From positions 7,254,001 through 7,318,000 of the forward strand of contig NC_079514.1 of the NCBI RefSeq assembly GCF_000801105.2: a stretch of DNA of 64,000 bases, read 5' to 3'. How positions within the stretch are numbered: the first letter of the stretch is position 1; the number at the start of each line of letters is the position of its first letter. Under the pieces are notes generated by a model. That model was not told where the DNA came from, made no database searches, and was given only the letters and a program-made list of their open reading frames with translations. The position numbers and the translations under genes were made by a program. Shown in pieces: positions 21,981-34,631 of the stretch. This DNA comes from Raphanus sativus. Its lineage: Eukaryota > Streptophyta > Magnoliopsida > Brassicales > Brassicaceae.

Positions 21981-24900
21981 TTTAACATATTTATCAAATA
22001 TAAGACAGGTTAATAACAATTGTTAATTTTTATAATAATTTTGAGAAAAATAAAATAGTAAAATATTTTTACCAGTATAAGAAATTAAATATAATTTTGT
22101 ACTGTAATTTTAGTTATAAATCATGAGTAAAACTGGTATGAGGTGGGTTTAAATGAATTATCTTATTTTTATAAAATTATATTCATGTAAATTTTAATTT
22201 AGTAATATATACTTTAAAACAAATGTTTTTATATAAAAAATTATATATATGTATAATATTTCTAATTTTTTAGTAAATAAGTTTTTGAATAAAAATCAAT
22301 TTTTTGTTTTAAAGCGCAAGTCAAAATATAATAATAAAATTATTATTAGTTATATAATATAAATATATAACAGAATTAAAATTAATAAATATTTAAATAT
22401 CTAAGATAAATAATGAAATTAAAATTTCAAATTCAAAATAAACCAAAAACAAAATTTCAAAAAAAAAATTAAATAACATGTGAACAATAAAAGTAAATAA
22501 ATAAATAAATAAATAAATGATTATATTTATTTCAAACTGAAATCAATAAATTGTAATAATCGTATATGAATAGGCCACTCTCACATATGTTTCTATTTTA
22601 ATATGCATTCTCTCCAATATTGATTTATTACGCATACAAAAAAATGATAAATTAGTTTGACTAAAATTTTGTATGGCTATCTTTTGTAAAATTGGAGCAC
22701 CACAATCATATTATATCCACAATTCATTTAAGCATTCACGATTTGGAATGCTTTAATTAAGATAATTTAAGTCAAATTGTATTATATAATGGGTCATCTA
22801 TCGGTTTAATCGATAGCGGCATCCTAGGTTTAGCGATTTTTTTTGCAAATTTTTAGAATTTTTAAATAACAAGTTCTTTTTAACCGAATCGGATTACATA
22901 TAGGATTACCGATTTTATCGGCTTAACCGTCGATCCAAGTCGGATTTCAGAACACTGAATCTAATGCTTCATGTGTAACATTTAAATGTAGTTACACAAT
23001 CAAAAATAAAATATTTATATAATATAAATTTGGCTTGTTTCGAAAATAATAATATGCTTTGAAAGCGCATATCAAATCTAATTAATTTAAATTTAGAGTC
23101 ATATATTTTATATTTCATAGTAAGACCATGACTACTTAAAATGACATATTTGATTACTTACATTAAATGATAGTAATCAGTAAAAATATTAATAATAAAT
23201 AATTTTAGTTAGAAATTTTAGTTTTAATGTTAAAAATAATAAAAAATCTGTTGAGAGAAAATCTAACAAAATATGTTGAGAGAAAATCTAACAAAATCCT
23301 ACAATTTTTTAATATTTCCTAAAAAAGTACATTATAATTCTATAATTAGTAATGTAATCTTATTATAAATAATAATAATTAGATGTTTATCATAAAACAA
23401 AAGAAAATAAAATTCTATGCTATTTTATTAATTTTATAATTATAGTCTATACTATATTAATTAAAATAAACATATTCTATAAATTAAATATGATGAAATT
23501 ATATGAAATTGGTAGACTAACAGATTTTAAAAATAATTTTATTTAAATAAGTTATTATTCATCGTCATAAAGGTTAAAATTCGTAAATTATGTAGTATTT
23601 GTATGAAAACTAAAATTATTAAATTACGTTAAATTTTTATATTGACAACTATATATTATCATTTTATTTATTTTGAATCTCAGCAATATATTATATATAA
23701 AATGATAATATATAGTTGTAAATATAAAAATTTAACATAATTTAATAATTTTAGTTTTTATAATAAAATATGTTGAGAAAAAAATAAAATTTTACCAAAA
23801 ATAAAAATATATCTTTATAAAATACTGAATAATTTAGTAATAAGAAATACAAAAATCATATATTCTTCCAAATTTAAAATAGAATTGTGTCATTTTAAAT
23901 TTCTCTTGACAAAGTATCTTGTTGGTATAATAATCAACATTAAGGTAATTTAAATTTTTAATTTTTAATTTTTACCAAAAAAACTTTAAATATTTAATCT
24001 CTTGCTGTGATTAAAACAATAAACCCATAATCAGTCTCGATTTGATAATTGATAGTGTAGAGCTTTGGCCACGGAGTATGGTCTTGGCACGTTTAAAAAG
24101 GGCTACATTGACATTGCCGTAGATGCCTATGTTAGCTTCACGACAAAAGTAAATTACATTGATATACGAAGAGAATTCTATACTTAATTAAGAAAAATCA
24201 TTTCATTGTTTTTTTTTTGAAACTTTCATTACATTTGTTTCTGCCCATTTTTTCCCGATCAACATCCGGCCAGTCAAGTTACTCCACCCCAAATCACCAT
24301 CTCATAGTAAATCTGTCAAAGTTACTATTTAGATCATACACAAGTATACAGTAACCCTTATATATACAAACCTAGATTTGCCTCTGAACATCGTCTTCTA
24401 TTAGTGTGGATTGAAGAAAGAAACATTTAAAAAGTTGGGAGGGACAAATGCATGACTAGGTGAGACAATTGTTGCCAAAACGCATCGCATGCATTGTGCT
24501 AGCCGCGAGAGAGGCGTTCACTTTGTTAAGAACCTCCGACTCAGGCTAAAGCTTGTAGACCCTCTGGACGAGTGGCAGGTCACGATGTATACATCCACCT
24601 GGTAAAGGTTTTTACAAACTGAAAAGAAAGAATGAACAGTTAGTGACATTATTTGGTCTTCTAAATTTTTATTCATATAGAACTTGAGGAATAACCTTAC
24701 AACCCTAAGTCAAATAGTAATGGTAATCAAATACCAAAATAGAAACACACATAAACAACTTAAATTCGGTTGACGAAATTAATCTTAGACCTTCAAGGAG
24801 AGCCGTGCCTGCCAGTGAAAAAAACAACAAGAGCCTTAAGCCCCCTATTTTAAATCAAAATTAAAAAAAAAAAAATCAAAATTTAAGACCCCACTTATAT

Positions 24901-25452
24901 AGACAAAATATTAGTTCACAAGTGTTATCCATGCTTGCATTCATATTTATATATATGGAGTTTGCTTATTCAATATATATTTTCTCTACATTTTAGTTTA
25001 GACTCTCTTTTTGAAAATTTTAATTATAAACATATTCACTATATCTACCATTTTAGTTATTTGTAAACACATACAAAATCTCATGAGAAACATTCAAAAC
25101 GTCATTGGGTTTTCTAAAGCGTTCGCACGACAATGCCTGCAAGACTTCATAATTTTGGTAAATGTTATGAACGAGATTGTTGATGATGTCTATCCAAAAT
25201 AATATCTCCTTCTTAATAGGATGAGAGACTAATATCGTTCAATTCAATGAAACCAAAACTTCATCCAGCATAAATATGGTAGTTATGCCCTTTTTCAAAA
25301 AAAAAAAAAATGGTAGTTTGCAACTTTTACTCGATTCCGAAGTGATTAGACGGATATGATATTAAATTTTGATAGGTATAGCCACTCATACGTTTTTCCA
25401 TAAATCACTGAAAACAATGTTCATTATATTATGATTTGAGATTCGTTGCTTA
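21516..25452. other. AT-rich spacer with decayed repeats
   Basis: About 3.9 kb with no convincing gene. The first 100 bases, with GA-rich sequence on the plus strand, are probably the DedA 5' UTR and promoter. It contains an (AT)n run (21939-21973), AAAT repeats (about 22495-22518), a decayed Helitron-like terminus (about 23058-23082) and a short tandem repeat (about 23249-23298). Two coding-like fragments of unknown origin lie at 24062-24184 and 24464-24550. Confidence 0.5.
24062..24184 (+). pseudogene. Coding-like fragment, unidentified
   Basis: An open stretch after a TAG reads ALATEYGLGTFKKGYIDIAV, then DAYVSFTTK, and ends in TAA. It has protein-like composition inside very AT-rich sequence, but I cannot assign a family. 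The AAAGTAAAT after FTTK could be a splice donor. A second open stretch, 24464-24550 (reading QLLPKRIACIVLAAREAF and onward to TAA), follows an AG and could be a later exon. Together they may be remnants of a gene, or chance. Confidence 0.2.
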
Positions 25453-26365
25453 GACCATCTCCAAAATAAACTCTATAACTTCAAATATAGAGTTTTTTGC
25501 TCTCCAAAAAGAAACTTCAAAACTTCAAATTTAGAGTTTTATGAAGTGAAACTTCATATTTGAAGTTCCACTACTCAAAACTTCAAATTTGAAGTTTCAT
25601 CTTTTTATTTACAATTTGATCCTTATAATTAATTACATATCACATTTATGATTCTTAATTATTATTTTGGTCTATCAATTTAATCCTTAAAATTTTTATA
25701 TCTCATAATTGTTTCAAATTTGTTTTTATAGATTCAAGTTTTACACATAAATTAAATAAAAATAAAAATAAAATGTATATTATTTTAAAACTGTAATTAG
25801 ACAATAAGAATATTACAAAAGAAACTTAATAATAAAAAAATTTAAAGGGTACATGATGAAATAATAATTATACATAATCAAATATTAAATTACAAACAAA
25901 ATAACACATTGTATAATAATTGTGTCTTCATGTACCTTTTTAAAAAAATTATTAAGTTTCTTTTGTAATACTCTTGTTGTCTAATTATAGTTTAAAAATA
26001 AAATTATAAATAAAAATACATAACTAAATATTAAACTACAAACAAAATACCACATTATAATTTTATGAAATAATGTGATATTTTGTTTGTAGTTTAATTT
26101 TTTTATTATATATCTCTATTTATAATTTTATATTTTAATGTAAGATTTTGTTAATTAATATTTCTGTAATATTTTCATATATGTGTTAGTTATTTATAAA
26201 AGTTTAATGGATTTATATTAATTATAATAAATATAAGGACCATAGAGTAAAATACAAATAATTTTGAAGTTAAGTTTGAAGTTTTGTTTTTGGAGAAAAA
26301 CACTTTAAAACTTCAAATATAGAGTTTTTGCAAACTCTAAAATAGAGAGTCTTTTGTAGATGCTC
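25453..26365. mobile_element. PIF/Harbinger-like MITE, 913 bp
   Basis: TTA flanks both ends (25450-25452 and 26366-26368). The ends GACCATCTCCAAAA and (reverse complement) GAGCATCTACAAAA are TIRs, and the inverted homology extends inward (ACTCTATA, CTTCAAATATAGAGTTTT). The interior is itself partly palindromic: about 25815-25860 pairs with about 25925-25975. It is non-coding. Confidence 0.7.
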
Positions 26366-26429
26366 TTAGAAGATCTGAAACGATTAAAATTGGTAACATA
26401 AACATACTTTCTTAACACTCTTAACATTT

Positions 26430-26507
26430 GCTAACACCAATATTTTATTCTTTCATGTGCTAACACCAATATTTTATTCTTTCATGTGCTAACACCAATA
26501 TTTTATT
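26430..26507. repeat. Tandem repeat, 29-bp unit x 2.7
   Basis: Unit GCTAACACCAATATTTTATT plus CTTTCATGT, present twice in full and once in part between two MITEs. Confidence 0.9.
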
Positions 26508-26615
26508 TATCTACTTACTGCCGACAATCTTAACATTTTGTTCAACTTACTTTTTACCGCCAAAGATAATTTCAAAAGTATGAATATGATTGTTTAATAA
26601 ACTCATTACATCTTA

Positions 26616-27430
26616 GAGCACCATTAACCGGGGTGCTTACCCCGGGTGCTTAACAATTTTTCCAAAAAAAAAAAAGAAAAAATATCGAAAAGAGGAAGAA
26701 AGAGGAAGCATCAGTGCTTAAATAAGCACCACAAGCGCAGATGCTTAGATACACGTGGCGTTGCCATTAGGCAATTTCTTTTTAAACACTTTTTTTTCAA
26801 ACACTCTTTTTTCTCAAACATTTTTTATGATATACAAATATGAAAATAACCTAACTATCACTAAACTTTTGTTGAAAATGACCAAAATGACACATAAAAA
26901 TAAAAAAAAAAACTTTTTATGTTCTTTTTTTTCTCAAACACTGTTTTTATAATCAAAACAACACCCAAATATGAAAATGACTTAACTAACACCAATTATC
27001 TTTTGAAAATGACCAAAATGACAAAGATGAAAAAGAAATAAACTTTCTTTTGTTTTTGTTCTTTTATTTTTATTTTTTGAAGCACTGTTTTTATGACCAA
27101 AATAATATCCAAATATGAAAATGATCTAACTGACATCATTTTTTTTAAATATCGAAAATGACACCCAAAGATAAAAAAAAAGAAAAATCTATGTTTTTAT
27201 TTTAGAATCTATCTTTAAATGTTTCTTTTATGTTTTATTTAATAAATAAATTGCATCTTTCAAAAAAATAATATTTTGAATTTTTTTTAAGAACCCCAAA
27301 ATAAGAATCTCCCATTGGAGCACGAAAATGTTCGGGGTGCTTAGCGTTGCATCTTAAAGCACTTTTACAACTTAAAATTATTAAAAAAGGAATAAGCACC
27401 CCTATTTGGAGTTTTGGGTTAATGATGCTC
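26616..27430. mobile_element. PIF/Harbinger-like MITE, 815 bp
   Basis: TTA flanks both ends (26613-26615 and 27431-27433). The ends GAGCACCATTAACC and (reverse complement) GAGCATCATTAACC are TIRs. GGGGTGCTTA appears near each end in inverted orientation. The interior is AT-rich, with short direct repeats built on 'AAAATGACCAAAATGACA'. Open frames inside are low-complexity and not genes. Confidence 0.75.
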
Positions 27431-27453
27431 TTAGCACTCTAGTAATTGCTTAA

Positions 27454-28369
27454 TCTATACTATTAAAGCAGGATCCTATTGGCTTTTTTACTAAAAATAC
27501 CCCTTTCTTTAATAACATTGCATATTTCATTAAGGGCAATCAAGTAATATTAATAACAAATCTATATTGGATCTTTTTTTTAAATCCAGCCCATTGCCCA
27601 CATCATCTCTTTTGGGCCATTTGGGCCGATTAACAAATCAGATTCAATTTTTATTTTTTTTGGATTGAGTTCGAGTCGGATCTTTCCGGATCCGGGTGGG
27701 TTCGGTTCTCATGCATAAGAATCTGAAAAATAACCAAATAACCAAAATATCTAAAACGGGTTCGGTTATTTATACTCAGAGTAACCAAAGTATCCGATTC
27801 AGTTCAATTTTTTGTATCCAAATTACTCAAAAGTAACCAAAAGTAACCAAAAATATCCATTCTATACAGTTTTTTTGGATAAACTTTTATCCAAACTATC
27901 ATATTTTATCCAAAAATACTCAAAAGTACTAAAAATGACTACTATAGTTAACTTATGATATTAATTTAAAATATTAAAATAATTATAAATATAATTATAA
28001 CATATATTTTTAGATATATATTCACATTTCGGGTATCTTCGGGTACTCATTTGGTTCTCGGTTCGGATCGGGTTCGGATCGGTTCTTCGGATATAGCAAT
28101 TTAGAATTTATTCGGATATTTACCCCGGGTCTGATCGGGTTCGGGACCCTGATTTTTGGGTCGGTTTTGGGTTGGTTCTTCGGGTCCGGATATTGTGATT
28201 AGGCCTATACTCATTTAAAATGAAACACGATAAAGAAAGATAAAAAGCTTAAGTCTTTTATAAAAAAAAACAAATATATGAAAATATGACATTTATTAAA
28301 TATTTGTCAATTTAAAAAAAAAATAAAGGAAAATAAACCCGCGCTTTAAAAGCGCGGGTCAAAATCTAG
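27454..28369 (+). mobile_element. Non-autonomous Helitron, 916 bp, complete
   Basis: The 5' terminus TCTATACTATTAAAGCAGG follows an A. The 3' terminus has a perfect GC hairpin (28338-28358) and then TCAAAATCTAG at 28359-28369, followed by T. Both ends fit Helitron insertion at A^T with no target duplication. No Rep/helicase coding sequence. The inner part has the GGTTCGG-rich tract shared with 1-337. It lies about 180 bp beyond the 3' side of the MIR160b-like hairpin. Confidence 0.85.
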
Positions 28370-28551
28370 TACACGGTTAAAACGAATGCACGTTACTCGT
28401 ATTAAGGATGTTAAGAAAATAATGATGTGTACAATAAAACATAATCCATGCGTATAAATAAAATTCATATAGAACACCATATATCATACATGCATGCTAT
28501 ATGTTGTTATAAAGACAAAATACTGCTTATATATTTACCAAGAAAAACTTT

Positions 28552-28642
28552 GGTCATGCTTGACTACTCTGTACGCCACTAGCCATAGATTTCGTCACGA
28601 GATCGGTATTTACTTGTGGCATACAGGGAGCCAGGCACGACT
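28552..28642 (-). ncRNA. MIR160B: MIR160 precursor, MIR160b-like
   Basis: The minus strand at 28637-28617 carries the complete 21-nt miR160 sequence (TGCCTGGCTCCC then TGTATGCCA). The opposite arm, 3' on the minus strand, reads GGCGTACAGAGTAGTCAAGC then ATGACC and pairs with it. The two arms enclose a loop of about 40 nt, giving a typical plant hairpin with the mature miRNA on the 5' arm. miR160 targets the auxin response factors ARF10, ARF16 and ARF17. The star-arm sequence and the position between MYB39 and the DedA gene agree with Arabidopsis MIR160b (At4g17788), as recalled. An open frame overlapping the precursor (28579-28848) is incidental. Confidence 0.95.
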
Positions 28643-31600
28643 ATAAGAGCACATATATATAATATTTTTTGAAGAAGATTTATATAGTATGAGACTATGA
28701 GTGTTGGATGGCTTATACGTCGGTAAAAGAATAAAGACGTGTGCGTAGTTCCGTTTGGGATTAGGAGAGAAATGAAATCAGAGAAGAAATGGCGATTATT
28801 CTTTGTCAAGGATTTTTGCAGATAGGTGTAAGACGAATGGCGGTACAAATATATAGAGGTGAAAAAAACTAAACTTTGCTATTACTTAAAAAATTTTGAA
28901 AGAGGGAACAGAATTTGGATTGTGTAAGTCAAATATAAATAATTTTATAACTGAAAAGTATACTTTATCTTAACAAAAGATCATATTTTTGAATTGGACT
29001 TCCCGCAAAGAAAAATATACCTTATCTTAACAAAATAATCATATTGTTGGGTTGAGCTTTATTGTTTACACGATTATTATATGTAGAGACAGTGTAAGAG
29101 GGAAATCAATATGGATTCTCTTTTGTTAAAGGTATTAAAAGGACAGAGAGCGTGCATCACTTTGGGTTACTTTTATCTAATTTAATCGTTTTCGAGTGGA
29201 TCTGGTACTTTTTAAAATATATAATTCGTTTTAAAAAAATTTCATACTGTAATTAAAGATAATAAGGAGATATATAGTATTATACAAACGATCGACTACA
29301 TCAGTCTTATCATATTATATGGGCCACGAATCATATCATCATCACATGTGCCTACATTTACACTTCAGTCGAGACTATTGGCTCTAGCATGGACGATATT
29401 ATTCATTAGTCGGATCCCATCTGGATCACTCAAAATTAACAACAAATATTAGAAAGTATGAATAACATCCGATATTGAATTTTTAAGTCCTTATAGCAAA
29501 TAGAACTCACATATCTACAATAACGTTAGACGTTTTTTTTATATAACGTTAGACGTTTCTTGGGTCACTAGTTCAATGTTTGCGAAGGATCATCAAAAAT
29601 GTTCATGTTTGTTTAATGTACGATTTGAGTATATTATGAGATTTCAATCTAAAATTAGTTGACAATGAGTTTATTGGTCCAAAGCATTATATATTAGTAT
29701 TGTTTTTTTTAAAAAAAAACTTCCACCACAAATTTTTAACACGTTTTTTTAAAATAATAAAATTTTATCAGTAAATTTCAAACCAAATCCTATTTCAAAT
29801 CTGGTAGTTAATCAATTTTTCTTGACATTTTACTAGAGCCAACAACTGGAACTTTACTGGCATGTTAAATTTGAGTTCATCATGAACTTTTTATTCAAAA
29901 TCTATTGACATGAGTGGATTAACCGAAACCTCTTATAATATTAATGTTGGTCACGTTAACCCGCAATTAAAATCTCAACACTTGACGGCTTATGTTAGGC
30001 TTCACATTTATTTTACTGTGAAAAGGTTTTCAATAATGCATATGTAATTCACAGCTTTATTTTCCTTGGTTCGTGGGCTCTTTCGACTTTCCCTTTATCT
30101 TTCTATAATTAAAGAGACTTTTTTCTCTGACCAAAAAAGTTGTTCAATTTTCTACAAAACGAGCGTGTCTTTTGTTTCCAAAGAGACCGTTGAACCCGAA
30201 TCAAAACCAACACCTGCAAGTTGCAACCCAATTACAATTGTCTGAAACTGAATAAATCTAATTTTAATCGGACCAAATTTTCATGAAATACTTTCTTTCT
30301 AACAAGTATATAGTTATCATATTTTTTTGACAAATATTTATTTTTGAAAATTTATAGGAGGATTATTGGTGGCAATGAACTCAAACTTTGTGTCATCAAG
30401 CGTGAGACATGATTTGATATGTCATGCCGACAGAATACAAGATGTCTGCGGAACAAATTGTAGTTGGCTTGAAAATGGGACTGAAGGTCACCACAGTCGA
30501 CACCAAATTGTTATGATTCTTCATTAGCGACAAAGTGTATTTTATAGCAAACTAGCTCTTTCTATTTGTATCAAAATGTCAACACCAAGTGGTTATTTCT
30601 ATTAGCAAATTAGCATCCCATATTCCCATTAGTATCCAAATCATGCCTAAAATCCACAAAAATCAAACAATATTAACAGTAACGGCCGTGGTACGAGAGA
30701 CTACATTCCGGTTTTCATAAGTGCAACATATTCCATATAAAGTAGGATTCATTAAAAGTAACATGTTCAGAAAGAATAACCTTACAAGTGGAGACGTCTA
30801 AGTATCAATATCCGAGATGATCATTTCTATATCAGAGGAATACACAAGAATGTGATCTTAGTGTGACTTCGTTAGCATTAGTAGTGGATAGATTGGGATA
30901 ACATAGACATTCAAATGTGCAAAGGTGCGTGTATATATCGAGCCGGCAATCTAATAGTTTTGTAAATGAAATTTAATTTGCGATTACACATGACGAAAGA
31001 ATATTGAAGAGATAAAAAAGCGGTGAAGAGAGAGAGAGAGCTTCTTCCCCGAATCTGTGCAGAAAATGGTTGTATGAGTATTCAGTGGGGAGGCTATGTT
31101 GAAATTTTTGAAATCAGTGTAATTTTGTAATGATGTTTTCTCTTGCCCCAGTTAAAAATTCAAATTTATGGGTTTTGCTCGGTTTTTATAGTTTTGCCCC
31201 AGATAAAAGTTATCTCTAGATTTACCGTGGCTATTATATAAGGGCAAGAGAAAGTTGCAATGAAATTGTTGCATATATTGAAAAATGAATGTACTGTATT
31301 TCCGTAAATATTATTAAGCTACATGAGCTTTCAATCTAAAACTAATTGGTGACAAATATATTATTCAATCTATTTTGTATATCATTTGAAATCTTTTTCA
31401 AAATTTTGATATGAAAATTTTGTCTCTGATAAATCTTCTCGAGATCTTTGAGAGCGTCAATCTCAAAATATTTAAATAAAAATCGATGGCGAACTTTGGA
31501 GTTGATTGATGATAGATCGGATTGGTTTGTTTCGATAAAATTCTGATACCATATTAATCTAGAAGAATTTTCAATATGAAGCCAATTGGTGATAAATGGA

Positions 31601-34600
31601 TTGATTAAATTATTTTATATATTATTTGAGATTATTTGCAACTTTCAATGTGGAACTTTTATCCTTAATAAATATCCTTTGATGTAAGAGATACTGAAAT
31701 AAAATGAATAAAATGATAAAAGATAAAAGTAATATTTAAAATCATTAATACTTACAATAAGAGATGCCCATGGATAGGAAAAAGAAAATCAAAAAGATGA
31801 AAATGAAAGGAAAAGTATGATTATAGTTTTAAATTTGGTGTTCTGCACTTCCTTTTAAAACAACATTCTTTTTTAATTTGAAATTCATTCATTCCAAAAA
31901 AATGATTATGTTTCTTCATTTGGTATGTTTATCAAGTCAGTCTTATTACATCAAAAGCGAATTAAAAGACGAACTATTTGCAGATATAGAATACTATATA
32001 CTTTAATATTTGTTATTATTATTCTAAAGTTTCATAATATCCAAGGACTTGAAATAGTAAACTTGCAAATGTGTATATACATTTACCAAACTCTCATCAA
32101 CCAAATAAATAAAAGTAGAAATTTAAAGTTAAAACACTTAACTAATAGTATTGGTGATGTTCATTTGACAGTCTCGAACAATAATAATATTTTTTGAGAA
32201 CTAACAATAGTAATAATTGTTCGTTTGTATGTATAGATAAAATGCATTCACATTTGCGAGACTTTTTAAATTGTGTAAAAAAGTTCGTTAAAATTATTTT
32301 AACTACTTATTGGCGGAAAATAACTTTAATGAGGTTAAATTAAATTAAGATATGGGTTTGTTATGTAACGACAACTTATAGTATGACCATTAACGTTTGT
32401 TTTGCTGGAAATAACCAAACATGTACGCCTTCCCATCTCCCAAGCGACTCTGAGACAAACGAAATAAGAGACGCGTTCACGGATGTTTCGCTTGAATATA
32501 CGGCAGCTCTTCAATTTTTTGCAAATGGGCATTTTTAATTCAATTGCTTAAATTATTTTCTAGTTTTGTTAGTACTATATTTCTTACGTATAGATTAACA
32601 ATTGGTCTTCATATTATTTTAACAAGTTAACTGACTTTTCCAAGATTTTCCCATGTACAGTAATATTACACATGTTTTTTAGCCGTGGATTATCTGTACT
32701 CGTTGTTATGTGTTGATAATGTCACATAAATATAGGAAATGAATTTAATATACGATAAGCTGCTACTTATCGGGAAACTTAGTCTATACGACTGTATATA
32801 GTCAAAGAGATAAACAAAAGTTTGTAAACGTTCGGTTAATTTCAATTTGACAATGTGATTCAAACCTGAACATTGACCCTTTAATCCGTGACAGTTATTA
32901 TCGGTCAACATATACAATCAATATTTTCTGTGAGAGCGAAGCCTCATTTATATACTAAAAGTTACGATACAATTTCTCCAACCGAAGGAAACTTCGTTTT
33001 ATGTTTCTTCTAATTTGTCGTGATTCATCTCACTTCCTGGAAGACAAAAAATATTCTCACATGTAAGATTTTCTCAAATGTCCGTCCAATAGTATAATAC
33101 AGCGCAATATATAATACCAAGTTACCAACTTTATGGTTACACTTTTCTAGTTTGCGTTCCTTATGCTATCGAATAGTGTGGAAAGTAACCTTTGAGAGAA
33201 GATCTTTCTTGTAATGTAAATTATTTTGCAAATTTTGTATCAAAGAGTCATCCAAATCTATATAATATAATGTAAATTAATTTGCAAATATCTACATGTG
33301 TTCTCCCCTTTTCTCGTTTGCATCAAATTTTTGAAGTTTTTATTTTATTTTTTCACACTATTTCTAATCAAACTGAAAGATTAAACACTCTTCTGTAATG
33401 ACTTTAGTTGTTAGCAAGACAAACTAACTCTAACAAAAATGTACAAATGATAATGATATTTTTTTGTATAACAGTGTACATATCTAAAAAGCAGAAACGG
33501 AGACAATTTATATTCTTGAAGACAGTCCATGTGTTTACATTATTACGTACCAGAAAGAGACACAAAAATAAAAATGATGATACTCCATTAAACATCTTGA
33601 TTGAAGTAAAAAAAAAAAGCAATCTTGCGAGAATGTTTTTTTTTTGGAGTTTTGAATTTACATAAATGATTAGAGAATTAGTATAAATTTCAGTCAACAA
33701 TAGTTCTCAAATCATGCTTAGAAATGCGGTTCGGTTAGGTAAATTAAGAAGAGTAATCTTCGTTTGAATTTAAATGGAGGCTTTGATCAACCATGAGACA
33801 TTGAAGCAGGTAGAGGCGTCTTTGAACGCGGTGGAAGCAATCAGTGCAAAATGGTAACTACAAGATTCCAAATTTGATGAAGATTGCAATGAGAGCATTA
33901 TTTAGCATAATTCAATTAAATATTACTTATATATACTTTAAGAAAAATAGTTAACTTTTTAATTTACTATCTTGTGCTTAAGCAAACTTTTCAGTATAGG
34001 TTTTAATCTTGATAGCAGAACATACAAATGCGAAAATTTAAAATAATCACATGTTTAGTTTGGAAATATGGGTTTTAACCTAATTTCTGTGAGATTAGTT
34101 TAGGTTTTACATCAGGAAATTATATTATACTTTGTATTGAATCTACAAGAAAAAGTACGTAACAAATCCGGCTGGAGTTTTTATAAGGAAACATGTGCAT
34201 TTCCTTTTCTAGCATCGCTAGGGCAAACATTTTATGCATCTAACACACAATAACGAAATCTATTAACAAATATATATATGGTTTTTATTCCTTTATAGAA
34301 ACATCTTTCTTTGATAAGAAAATAATTCTCTCTTTGAAAATTATCCCCCATGAATTACTCTGCGAACGCCATCATATTATAATTACCTAATCCTTATTTG
34401 GTTATAACTAATTTATCGTATTATTGTAGACTTGTCAAACACTATTAAATAATATTTACATAAAATTCTGATGAATGCATATAACTTTTAGTTATGTGAT
34501 GGCTCATCTGCTCACATTGTATATATATACACACACATAGTAGAACGTATTGAGCTACGAAAGAAAGAATATCATATTTCAATAGTCTTCAAGACATTAG

Positions 34601-34631
34601 GGTCCATAATCAGAAGATATATATAAACAAA
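28643..34631. other. Long spacer between MIR160b and MYB39
   Basis: Six kb with no gene I can support. The first few hundred bases should hold the MIR160b promoter (transcription runs leftward). About 31320-31660 contains two diverged copies of a motif around 'CTAATTGGTGA' with 'CTGATACCAT', resembling old repeat remnants. A 27-codon open frame (33774-33857) is noted separately. The last few hundred bases are MYB39 promoter, with TATATATA at about 34520. Confidence 0.5.
33774..33857 (+). other. Small open frame, 27 codons, unidentified
   Basis: ATG to TAA encoding MEALINHETLKQVEASLNAV and seven more residues, in clearly less AT-rich sequence than its surroundings. It ends AAATGGTAACT, where GTAACT could also be a splice donor, so it may be the first exon of a lost gene. 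No family recognised. Confidence 0.2.

Noticed and set aside
23058..23084. Possible Helitron 3' end (GCGCATATCAAATCTAATT)
   Set aside because: Hairpin arms do not pair well and the terminal CTAG is altered to CTAA; too decayed to call an element.
26430..26507. Regular direct repeats considered as CRISPR-like
   Set aside because: Repeats are contiguous with no unique spacers and the DNA is plant nuclear; a simple tandem repeat.
26646..26952. Two overlapping open frames of 65 codons
   Set aside because: Low-complexity Lys/Phe-rich translations inside a MITE.
28579..28848. 89-codon open frame on the minus strand
   Set aside because: It overlaps the MIR160b-like hairpin and has no recognisable domain; chance open frame in the pri-miRNA.
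31320..31660. LTR-like motif CTGATACCAT with repeated flanks
   Set aside because: No primer-binding site, polypurine tract, target duplication or internal coding region could be matched; only an unclassified repeat remnant.
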